The notes beneath the pieces are model-generated. The model was not told the DNA's origin. It was given only the letters and a program-made list of their open reading frames with translations, and did no database searches. The position numbers and the translations under genes were made by a program. Below, in pieces: positions 44,881 through 52,366 of a DNA stretch of 64,000 nt; position 1 is the first letter of the stretch; every line of letters begins with the position of its first letter. The DNA comes from Rickettsiales bacterium (GTDB lineage: Bacteria; Pseudomonadota; Alphaproteobacteria; Methylaequorales; Methylaequoraceae): contig NZHE01000024.1 of the NCBI GenBank assembly GCA_002691145.1, forward strand, positions 101,271 to 165,270. Direction: 5' to 3'.

Positions 44881-46644
44881 TTATTTCCTTCCAAATAATT
44901 TTTCAATATCGTCAATTTTTAATTCAACATATGTTGGACGTCCGTGATTGCATTGTCCAGAAAAAGGAGTGCTTTCCATATCTCTAAGTAACTTGTTCAT
45001 TTCATCAACATTCATTTCTCTCCCTGACCTAATAGAACCGTGACACGCCATAGATGAGCAAATTTTATTTATTTGAGTTTCTAAAACCTCTGTCTCCCCA
45101 ATTTCAGAAATTTCGGCTATTGCATCTTCAACCATTTGTCTTATATTACAATTAACTAGAATTAAAGGTATTTCTCTTACGACTATTGAGTCTTTGCCAA
45201 ATCTCTCAAGGAATAGACCGTAATGCTCTAACTTTGGAATAAAAATATCAACTACAGGTATGATAGTCGAATCTAATTTTATTACTTCTGGAATCAATAA
45301 GATTTGAGTTTCAGTTTTTTTGCTGAAATAGTCTTTTTTTAATTTTTCGTAAACTATTCTCTCATGAGCAGCATGCTGATCTACAATGATCAATCCGTCA
45401 TTTGTCTGAGATATAATGTAATTTTCATGATATTGACATTTTGCATATCCCAATGAGTAGCTATTTTCTTCATTTTTAAATTCATATTTATGTTTAACGT
45501 TTTCTAAATCGTTTTGCCCCAAGGTTTTCAGACTTTCATTCTTAACATCGTTAAACCAGAAATTAAGATTGTTTTTTGGATAATTTATACTCTTGTAGAA
45601 TGATTTAACCGCTCTTTCTGTATTAATACTACTAGCTCTGTGACCTGCTTCTGAAAGTGAGTTTCTGATAGAGCTTATTAGTAAAGAACGTATTTTACTG
45701 TTATTTTTAAATCTTACCTCGTTCTTTGCAGGATGTACATTTACATCTACATCCTCAAATGGAATTTCAATAAAGATTATTACTTGGGGATATCTATCAT
45801 ACGACTGAAAATCCTTATAAGCTGCTTTGATGCATCCGTTGATATTTTTATCACTAATTATCCTTTTATTAACGAATGTAAATTGGTTCAAACTGTTAGA
45901 ATGATGAAAAGTGGGAAGTCCAACTAAACCCCTAAAACGTACTTTTTCAAAAACTTGATTTAATGTCACTAGATTTGAATCAAAATCTGTTCCTAAAATA
46001 TCAACAACAGTTTTTCTCAATGACATTTCTAGAATATTCTCGTATGATTTTGTTGAAAAAATTTTCTTACCATCATTAAAATAATTGAATTCAACTACGG
46101 GATTTGAAAGTGCCAATTTTTGTAAAATTCTTTTAATCATTAAATTCTCATATTTTTCTGATTTTAAGAATTTTAACCTTGCTGGAGTTGAGAGAAAAAT
46201 ATCTTTTATTGTTATGGTAGTCCCATATATTTTTGCAGTCGGTTTTAAATATTCTAGAGTACCAAAGTTTAAAAAAATCTCAGATTGTGATTCATCAAAC
46301 CTTGATTTAGTTTCTATCCTCATTTTTGAAACAGAGGCAATAGATGGTAAAGCTTCACCTCTAAATCCGAAGCTATTAATTTCTTCTAAGTTATTAAAAT
46401 TTAGTTTTGATGTAGCATGTCTTTTGACTGATAATTTAATTTCTGAATAAGGTATACCGTCACCATCATCAACAATTTTAATTTCTGTTTTACCTCCGTT
46501 ACGTATAAAGATGTCAATTTTTGATGAATTTGCATCTAGACTGTTTTCTACCAATTCTTTAACAACGGAAGATGGTCTTTCAATTACTTCCCCAGCAGCT
46601 ATTTTATTAATTAATTCGTTTGTAAGTAATTTTATATGATTCAT
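44881..46644 (-). CDS. mutL: DNA mismatch repair protein MutL
   Basis: A 587-residue GHKL ATPase. The ATP-binding motifs are ERPSSVVKELVENSLDA, KIVDDGDGIPYSEI and NSFGFRGEALPSIASVS (with the RHATSK segment). The C-terminal dimerisation domain includes IIVDQHAAHERIVYEKL. The endonuclease-associated motif ACHGSIRSGREM and the GQCNHGRPT ending are present, as expected for an organism without MutH. The start overlaps the pgi end by four bases (ATGA). MutS is not in this window. Confidence 0.96.
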   Translation of the reverse strand: MNHIKLLTNELINKIAAGEVIERPSSVVKELVENSLDANSSKIDIFIRNGGKTEIKIVDDGDGIPYSEIKLSVKRHATSKLNFNNLEEINSFGFRGEALPSIASVSKMRIETKSRFDESQSEIFLNFGTLEYLKPTAKIYGTTITIKDIFLSTPARLKFLKSEKYENLMIKRILQKLALSNPVVEFNYFNDGKKIFSTKSYENILEMSLRKTVVDILGTDFDSNLVTLNQVFEKVRFRGLVGLPTFHHSNSLNQFTFVNKRIISDKNINGCIKAAYKDFQSYDRYPQVIIFIEIPFEDVDVNVHPAKNEVRFKNNSKIRSLLISSIRNSLSEAGHRASSINTERAVKSFYKSINYPKNNLNFWFNDVKNESLKTLGQNDLENVKHKYEFKNEENSYSLGYAKCQYHENYIISQTNDGLIIVDQHAAHERIVYEKLKKDYFSKKTETQILLIPEVIKLDSTIIPVVDIFIPKLEHYGLFLERFGKDSIVVREIPLILVNCNIRQMVEDAIAEISEIGETEVLETQINKICSSMACHGSIRSGREMNVDEMNKLLRDMESTPFSGQCNHGRPTYVELKIDDIEKLFGRK

Positions 46645-47892
46645 TTATTTAGAAACTTTAAAGTTAGTTTCTTCCCCTCCTCAACAGCAGGTTGATCATA
46701 CGGATTTATATCTAGTAAATAGCAAGTATAAATTGTTTCTAGAATAAAATGCATTAGCAAGTTACCAAGCGTTTCTTCGTTGATTGTTTCTACCTCAATC
46801 AATCTAGTTGGAATTTTTTTTTTTTTTACTGTCTCAAATGTTGCCTTACACTCTGCACTCAACAACTCAAACATACTCACATTATGTAATTTTTCAAAAA
46901 CTAAATCCTCTGAAATATTACAGTTTAACTTACCGTCAAAACTATTACTTTTAGACATAATAAATGTTATGAATTTATCTTTTGGTCCTTCTAAATATAA
47001 TTGTATTTGACTGTGTTGATCAACTGTTCCTAAAGCATTTATCGGAGTACTCCCTAAGCCAGATTTTCCAATGCTTTCAGCCCATAATTGTCTGTACCAA
47101 AAAGAAAAATCATATAATTTGTCCAAATAAGGCATTAATACGAATTGATTATATCCCTTTGATATTAAATGTAAATTTTGGATGGCTGCTTGCGCTGGTG
47201 CAAATTTGGTTACCTCTGACAAATTTAACATTCTGTCAATTACTTCCAAACCACCCTTTCTTATTCCTGCAATATCTACCCCTAATAATTTAGCTGGAAG
47301 TAATCCAACTATTGAAAAAACTGAATACCTACCTCCAATATTTAAATCATGTTTCAAAAATTTAAATTTCATTTTCTCTTGAATCACTTTTAGTGAACTT
47401 TTTTTATCCTCAGTAATAACTAAAACTTTTTTATGTAAATCTTCTTTTTTTTTTTTTAAAAAAATTTTCAACCATAAAAAACTGGGCCAATGTTTCAAGT
47501 GTTTCTCCAGATTTTGAAATAATTATGACACCAGTTTTATCTGGTTCCGTTCTCAAAAGAATTTCATATATTGGTTCAGGATCAACATTTTCAATGAAAT
47601 ATAATTCAATTTGTTTTGTTAATTCCTTCTTTAATGATGTCAAAGTTTTACCACCAAGACTTGAGCCGCCAGTACCCAATACTAAAATTTTATTAAATCT
47701 TTTAAAAAAAGAAATGATTTCTTCAACTCTTTCTATTTCGTGGGTAGTTTTTACAACGGACAAAAATTTTAATTTGTCATTTTTAGTCTCATCTAGAATT
47801 CTTTTATGAACATCATTTATTTTTATCGTAAGAGCCTTTTGATCTACATTAAAATTTTTAATTTCATTGAATGTATTATGAGAGTATTTCAT
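46641..47892 (-). pseudogene. pgi: Glucose-6-phosphate isomerase, frameshifted in a poly-A run
   Basis: Two overlapping ORFs together make one isomerase. The N-terminal part (from ATG 47892) has LVLGTGGSSLGGKTL and VIIISKSGETLETLAQF. The C-terminal part has IGGRYSVFSIVGLLPAKLLG, the catalytic region GTVDQHSQIQLY and the tail NPYDQPAVEEGKKL. The break is at a run of 13 A on the coding strand (47445-47457). With 12 A the frame reads ENFFKKKKEDLHKKVLVITE and the gene is continuous, about 416 residues, the size of short alphaproteobacterial Pgi proteins. All catalytic blocks are present. The stop overlaps the mutL ATG, and the start overlaps the M16 stop by one base, so operon structure is intact. 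Sequencing error or slippage is more likely than loss. Confidence 0.85.
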
Positions 47893-49178
47893 CAACTACC
47901 TCCAACAATTGCAAAAAATAATTTTTCAGAATCAAAAATATCTCTAGCAATTTTATTTACTTCTTCATGTGAAATATTATTTATAATCATTTTACGATCT
48001 TGAAAATAGTTTATATCTAATTCATAGAATTGAATTGTATTAAGTAAAGAAGCAATTGACCTTGTGCTAGTATAGTTTCTTGAAAAAGAACCTAAGTAAT
48101 AAGACTTAGCCTCAATAAATTCAGATTTTGTAATTCCATCTGTTTTGATCTTATTCCACTCGCTCTTCAAAATGTTTATAGTTTCATTAACTGATTCGTT
48201 TTTGGTTTGGAAACCACCAAGTATTACACCATCATCATTATATGGAATTAAATATGAGTAAATAGAATAAACTAGTCCATTTTGCTCTCTAATTTTTTTG
48301 TACAGTCTCGATTGGAAACCTCCTCCACCTAGTACGTAATTTACGATTCTTAATGCAAAAAAATTTTTATCTTTTCTTGATAAACCTTTTTGTCCAAAAA
48401 CAACGGCCGTTTGCGGTGAGGTTTTTTTTTGGTACTTTTTACCAATTGCAAGTTTTTCAAATTTTGGAATTTTTACATCTTTTTTTGATCTTAATTCTAA
48501 ATCTCCAAAAACGTAATCGATATATTTTAAAAGTTCTGTTTGGAGTATATTTCCTGAAACTCCTATTTTAAGACCAGATTTGACGAAGAAATCGTCTCTA
48601 AATTTTAACAAATCAATTGAAGATATTCTATCAATTGATTCACTATTTCCTTCTATTGGATTAGAAAATTTATGACCTAAATAAAAACTTTCTGTAAATA
48701 ATCTTGAAGAGATACTTGAAATATCTGACTGCTTGAATCTTAAACTGGCTTTAATTTGATTTTTTACTTTTTTTACGTCATCTTCATCAAAAGTCTCTCT
48801 ATTAATAGCCATTTTTAGTAACTCGAAACTTTCTTGTACATTTTCTGAAATAGTTTGAAACGTTCCCGAAAACTTATTTTTCGAAGTCGTAAATCTTAAC
48901 TTCATTCCAATTGATTTCATCTTTTCCTGAAATTTTTTTGAATTAAAATTCGCTGTGCTTTCATCTAACATTGAAGCGAGTAAATTTGCTGTACCAGATT
49001 TTTGTTCGTTCTCATGAAAAGACCCATAATTAAAACTAAAATTTATACTTATAATTGGCAATGAATCATCTTTTACGAACCATAATTTTATATCTTTTTT
49101 TGTTGTTAATTCTACAACTTCAAGGGAGCTTAGGTTGTAAGGAAAAGTTAGTAAAACAAATAAAAAAAATAGTCTCAT
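47892..49178 (-). CDS. M16 peptidase-like protein lacking the zinc motif
   Basis: A 428-residue exported protein (signal peptide about 1-17) of the pitrilysin M16 family. The place where HxxEH should be reads GTANLLASMLDEST, so the zinc site is missing. The glycine-rich stretch VNYVLGGGGFQSRLYKKIREQNGLVYSIYSY is that of non-catalytic partners such as mitochondrial MPP alpha. It lies two bases after the active M16 gene, and the two probably form a heterodimer in the periplasm, as known for paired M16B proteases; this is inferred. The stop overlaps the pgi ATG. Confidence 0.92.
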   Translation of the reverse strand: MRLFFLFVLLTFPYNLSSLEVVELTTKKDIKLWFVKDDSLPIISINFSFNYGSFHENEQKSGTANLLASMLDESTANFNSKKFQEKMKSIGMKLRFTTSKNKFSGTFQTISENVQESFELLKMAINRETFDEDDVKKVKNQIKASLRFKQSDISSISSRLFTESFYLGHKFSNPIEGNSESIDRISSIDLLKFRDDFFVKSGLKIGVSGNILQTELLKYIDYVFGDLELRSKKDVKIPKFEKLAIGKKYQKKTSPQTAVVFGQKGLSRKDKNFFALRIVNYVLGGGGFQSRLYKKIREQNGLVYSIYSYLIPYNDDGVILGGFQTKNESVNETINILKSEWNKIKTDGITKSEFIEAKSYYLGSFSRNYTSTRSIASLLNTIQFYELDINYFQDRKMIINNISHEEVNKIARDIFDSEKLFFAIVGGS

Positions 49179-49179
49179 T

Positions 49180-50487
49180 TTATTTTAATATGCCAGTAAC
49201 AAAGCTTTTATTATATTTAAAATTATTTAACTCTTTTTTTACTTCTTCAAAGGTTATCTCTTCTAGATAATTATTCCAATTTTTGATTTCACTTAATTCT
49301 AAACCAACAGAAAGAGCTTCCCCAACAATTTGTGCCGGTTGTGAAATACTATCCATTAAATATATAGAATCATAGAAATATTTTTTTTTTTCAATTAAGA
49401 ACATTTCTTTAGTAATTTTTTTATTAATTGCATCTTTAATGTTTTCATCAATCATTACCTCCAAATCTAGCAAATTAATTTTTTCATTTGGAACTGCATA
49501 AAAATAAATAACACCATCTCCTCTGGTTAAGCCATTATAATAACCACCTATAGCAGAGACTACTTTTTTTTTTTTTACTAACTCATCATATAATATGCTT
49601 GTTGTACCTCCGGCTAAAATTTTTAACCCTAGATCCAGAGCTATACCTTTTTTGACTGAATCTACATAAGAGTATGTCTTGTAAAATCTTTTCCAAATTC
49701 TTTGTTTACTCTCTTTGTCAATGAGCTCCACACGAATATTTGTTTTTAATTCAGGGTCTACTAAATTTAATCTATGATTTTTTCTTGATAAATTGTATAT
49801 TTTTCCAAAATATTTTCTTGTTAATTTCATAAGTTTTTTTTTGTCTATATTCCCTGAATAAACTAGAATGAGATTTTCTGGTTGATAAAAAGTTTTATAG
49901 AACTGTTTAACATCATCGAAACTCAATGTATCAATTTCGTGCTTCCAGCCAATTATTGGTGTTCCATATGTACTATTTGGAAATAAAACTTTTTGCATAG
50001 ACTCGTCTAATAATGATGAGGAATCACTGTCGATTCTTTGGTATCGCTCTTCCAAAATAACCTTTTTTTCCGTTTGGACTTGATTATTAGTTAAAAGTAA
50101 GTTCTTCATCCTATCTGCTTCCATTTTAATTATATCCTCAAGAAATTCTGAAGGAACAGTCTGATAATATGCTGTATAATCAAAACTAGTAAATGCATTC
50201 TCACTTCCTCCATTCTTTGAGATGAAATTTGAAAAAAAATTATTTTTATATTTTTTGGTTCCCTTAAACATTAAATGCTCTAAAAAGTGAGCTATACCAC
50301 TTTTACCGTATGGTTCATCTATTGAGCCTACATTGTACCATGCCATTTGAGTGACTACAGGAGCCCTATTATTTTCAATAAGTACAACTTTTATTCCGTT
50401 AGGTAATACAAAACTTTGTGGTTCCAAGTCTTTGGAATATGACTTCGACCATAATAAAATTATAAGAGAAATGTAAATTAACCTCAT
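49180..50487 (-). CDS. M16 zinc peptidase (catalytic subunit)
   Basis: A 435-residue exported metallopeptidase. A signal peptide (about 1-19) precedes the N-terminal domain with the inverted zinc motif HFLEH at residues 67-71, and the distal glutamate in KVILEERYQR (about 146-147) completes the site. The SENAFTSFDYTAYY block is also diagnostic. The substrate is unknown. Members of this pair type turn over small periplasmic peptides. It contains an in-frame 13-A run (VKKKKV). It is followed by its inactive paralogue and preceded by two lipoprotein genes. Confidence 0.94.
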   Translation of the reverse strand: MRLIYISLIILLWSKSYSKDLEPQSFVLPNGIKVVLIENNRAPVVTQMAWYNVGSIDEPYGKSGIAHFLEHLMFKGTKKYKNNFFSNFISKNGGSENAFTSFDYTAYYQTVPSEFLEDIIKMEADRMKNLLLTNNQVQTEKKVILEERYQRIDSDSSSLLDESMQKVLFPNSTYGTPIIGWKHEIDTLSFDDVKQFYKTFYQPENLILVYSGNIDKKKLMKLTRKYFGKIYNLSRKNHRLNLVDPELKTNIRVELIDKESKQRIWKRFYKTYSYVDSVKKGIALDLGLKILAGGTTSILYDELVKKKKVVSAIGGYYNGLTRGDGVIYFYAVPNEKINLLDLEVMIDENIKDAINKKITKEMFLIEKKKYFYDSIYLMDSISQPAQIVGEALSVGLELSEIKNWNNYLEEITFEEVKKELNNFKYNKSFVTGILK

Positions 50488-50489
50488 AG

Positions 50490-51098
50490 CTACTCAAGTA
50501 CAGGCAGTTCACCTATTGATTGAGAAGAAGGGGAATCACTATCAAACATTTTTTCTTCAAAATTTCTATTTTGAATTATATTATTCGATTGTATCGTTTG
50601 ATTTTGTAACTCTTTGTTTCTAAATTGGCGCGGTACGTATTTTCTAGAAAAGTTGTAACCTTTTTCATAATTAGGTATATAATAAAAGTTACTCGAACGA
50701 AAATCATCAATAGATTGTTGGTAAACCCACTCACCAAGTGTAAAGTTTCTACTATTACTGAATTTTTTTATTGAATCAGATGGTGAATTGGCCAAGGGTT
50801 TAGGTACTTTTGGGGCTAAAAAGTTTTTAGTAGAAGGAATATCATAAGCGTTTTTAATTATATTACGATTTTCATCTATCTTTTTTTCTTCATTATTATT
50901 TGAGTATGAATTCACATTTTCATTCTTAGGAGTAATATTAAAATCGGGAGGAAGGACTAGCTCTGGCGATTCAAAGGACTGGCTATCATCTATTATATTT
51001 TTAGAAACCCCCAGAGATTTTTTTAAATAATCACAGGAGAATAAAAATAAAGTAGATAGTAGTAAACAATAAGTTTTTATATGTTTAATCAAAGTCAT
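50490..51098 (-). CDS. DUF3035-like lipoprotein
   Basis: A roughly 202-residue protein beginning MTLIKHIKTYCLLLSTLFLFSC, a lipoprotein signal with lipobox LFSC. Just after the cysteine come LGVSKNIIDDSQSFESPELVLPPDFNI, which matches the DUF3035 pattern of alphaproteobacterial lipoproteins that lie between lspA and the M16 pair. The rest is asparagine- and serine-rich and poorly conserved. Function is unknown. The ORF track starts at a GTG one codon upstream; the ATG at 51098 is preferred. It overlaps the upstream lipoprotein gene by 14 bases. Confidence 0.78.
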   Translation of the reverse strand: MTLIKHIKTYCLLLSTLFLFSCDYLKKSLGVSKNIIDDSQSFESPELVLPPDFNITPKNENVNSYSNNNEEKKIDENRNIIKNAYDIPSTKNFLAPKVPKPLANSPSDSIKKFSNSRNFTLGEWVYQQSIDDFRSSNFYYIPNYEKGYNFSRKYVPRQFRNKELQNQTIQSNNIIQNRNFEEKMFDSDSPSSQSIGELPVLE

Positions 51099-51735
51099 CA
51101 CACTTAAATCCTCCGTTCATGTAATCTTCAATCACTCTAATGCAACTATTTTCGATACCGTAAAGCTCCATTTCTTCCTCATAGCTTAGAATACTTCTAT
51201 CATTAATAAGATTTTCATTTATCTGATTATTGTCAAATTCAAAATTTTGATTATCAAATTTTGGCACTGTATTTAAACTCTCATATCCGTATTTTCTGGA
51301 CGGCTCTGACGAATAAAATCTAGATTGATTTTCAATTGAATATTGAGGAAATGGTGGCGGAGGAGGTGCAGGCATCGGAGAGCCATTTGGACTGACAAAA
51401 TAATATTGTCTAGCACTTTTATAGACTGGATTTCCAAGAAAAATTTCTGATGGTTGATTCCTACTTGAATCTAATTGTATGTTCTGGTTGTTTTCTATTG
51501 GTTTAAAATCAGGTACTTCAGCAATTTCTTCTATAATCATAACTTCAGATTCAACTGGATCTTCGTCATCACCCCAAAAGATAACTGAATCATAAAAATA
51601 ATCTCCTGCTTCCGAAACTGAATCTGACACAGAATCCCATGTTGATTCTATCGTTGAACAGGATTGGATGATAATAAAAGCTATGATTAAAGTGACTTTT
51701 CTAAAACTAGATAAGATATTTTGTAGATTATTCAT
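51085..51735 (-). CDS. Uncharacterised lipoprotein with proline-rich segment
   Basis: A 216-residue protein that I do not recognise. The N-terminus has a hydrophobic stretch ending IIAFIIIQSC, a plausible lipobox with Cys26. An acidic tryptophan-containing region (WDSVSDSVSEAGDYFYDSVIFWGDDED) follows. Then comes a short conserved-looking motif YYFVSPNGSPMPAPPPPPFPQ. A disordered Asn/Gln-rich part leads to a C-terminal end with two cysteines (NSCIRVIEDYMNGGFKCDDFD), which could form a disulfide. It is the first gene after the lspA 3' repeat and probably starts the lipoprotein-M16-pgi-mutL operon. A role in the envelope is inferred from the signal only. Confidence 0.7.
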   Translation of the reverse strand: MNNLQNILSSFRKVTLIIAFIIIQSCSTIESTWDSVSDSVSEAGDYFYDSVIFWGDDEDPVESEVMIIEEIAEVPDFKPIENNQNIQLDSSRNQPSEIFLGNPVYKSARQYYFVSPNGSPMPAPPPPPFPQYSIENQSRFYSSEPSRKYGYESLNTVPKFDNQNFEFDNNQINENLINDRSILSYEEEMELYGIENSCIRVIEDYMNGGFKCDDFD

Positions 51736-51830
51736 TTTTTGTACTAAATATTGTTATTTTTTTAGCCCCGATAGATACATATAGTATTGATTATATAAAT
51801 ATCATTAGTTAAAATAATTTTAAAGCAGAA

Positions 51831-51881
51831 TTTTTTTTTTCATGTTTTTTTTTCATGTTTTTTTTTCATGTTTTTTTTTTT
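51831..51881. repeat. Tandem repeat (CATG + poly-T) at the lspA 3' end
   Basis: Ten T are followed by two exact 13-base units of CATG plus nine T and a third CATG with eleven T. On the minus strand these are ACATGA separated by A runs. The TGA that ends lspA lies inside the second unit from the gene side (51866-51868). One-base changes in the A run would move the lspA stop to another copy and change its tail. The tract may also act as a weak end signal for the lspA transcript. Confidence 0.85.
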
Positions 51882-52366
51882 AAATTTGTGAACAAGTATA
51901 AAAAAGCGCCTATTGTTATAAAGAAATCGGCAAAATTGAAAGCTGGCCAATGAAATTTAAAAAGATGGAAGTCAATAAAATCAATTACATAATGATTTAA
52001 TAACCTATCTATTCCGTTTCCTAAAGCACCGCCAAGGATAAAACTTAAACCTAAAAGTTCAATTCTGTGTTTTGTTGTTAAAATTAAATAAATAATAAAA
52101 AAAGAAATTGTCAAAGAGATAAGGCCAAGATAAAAAGAAATATTCATTTCAGAAAAAAAACCAAAACTTATTCCTTTATTTAAAACATATACTAAATTTA
52201 AATTTTCAAAAATCTTTATTTCTTGAATGAAACTTTGAACATTTTGATTAACCCAATATTTGGTAATTTGATCTATAAAAATAACAATTAAAGTGATTAA
52301 AAAATATTTAAATTTTTTCAGACTTTGAGTTAATCGCGATTTCACATCTTTCACATAATAGTTCAT
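51866..52366 (-). CDS. lspA: Lipoprotein signal peptidase
   Basis: A roughly 166-residue inner-membrane aspartyl peptidase that cleaves the signal peptide of prolipoproteins. The family blocks are VIFIDQITKYWV, NKGISFGFFSE, GGALGNGIDRLLNHYVIDFIDF and FNFADFFITIG; the catalytic aspartates are in GNGIDR and FNFAD. Four transmembrane helices are visible. The start overlaps ileS by 59 bases (ATG) or by 38 (GTG at 52345); no ATG exists downstream of the ileS stop ahead of the first helix. The tail NLKKKT ends inside a homopolymer-rich tandem repeat. Two lipoproteins follow directly. Confidence 0.92.
   Translation of the reverse strand: MNYYVKDVKSRLTQSLKKFKYFLITLIVIFIDQITKYWVNQNVQSFIQEIKIFENLNLVYVLNKGISFGFFSEMNISFYLGLISLTISFFIIYLILTTKHRIELLGLSFILGGALGNGIDRLLNHYVIDFIDFHLFKFHWPAFNFADFFITIGAFLYLFTNLKKKT

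Noticed and set aside
44878-44987. RsmD C-terminal tail as given in the ORF track
   Set aside because: It is antisense to mutL and arises from one extra T; the family-typical end lies at 44877.
47182-47382. 66-residue plus-strand ORF opposite pgi (MAACAGANLVTSDKF...)
   Set aside because: It is antisense to conserved Pgi sequence, with no motif or start signal.
51831-51881. Repeat considered as a possible CRISPR fragment
   Set aside because: Units are 13 bases of CATG and T only, with no spacers and no cas genes in the window.
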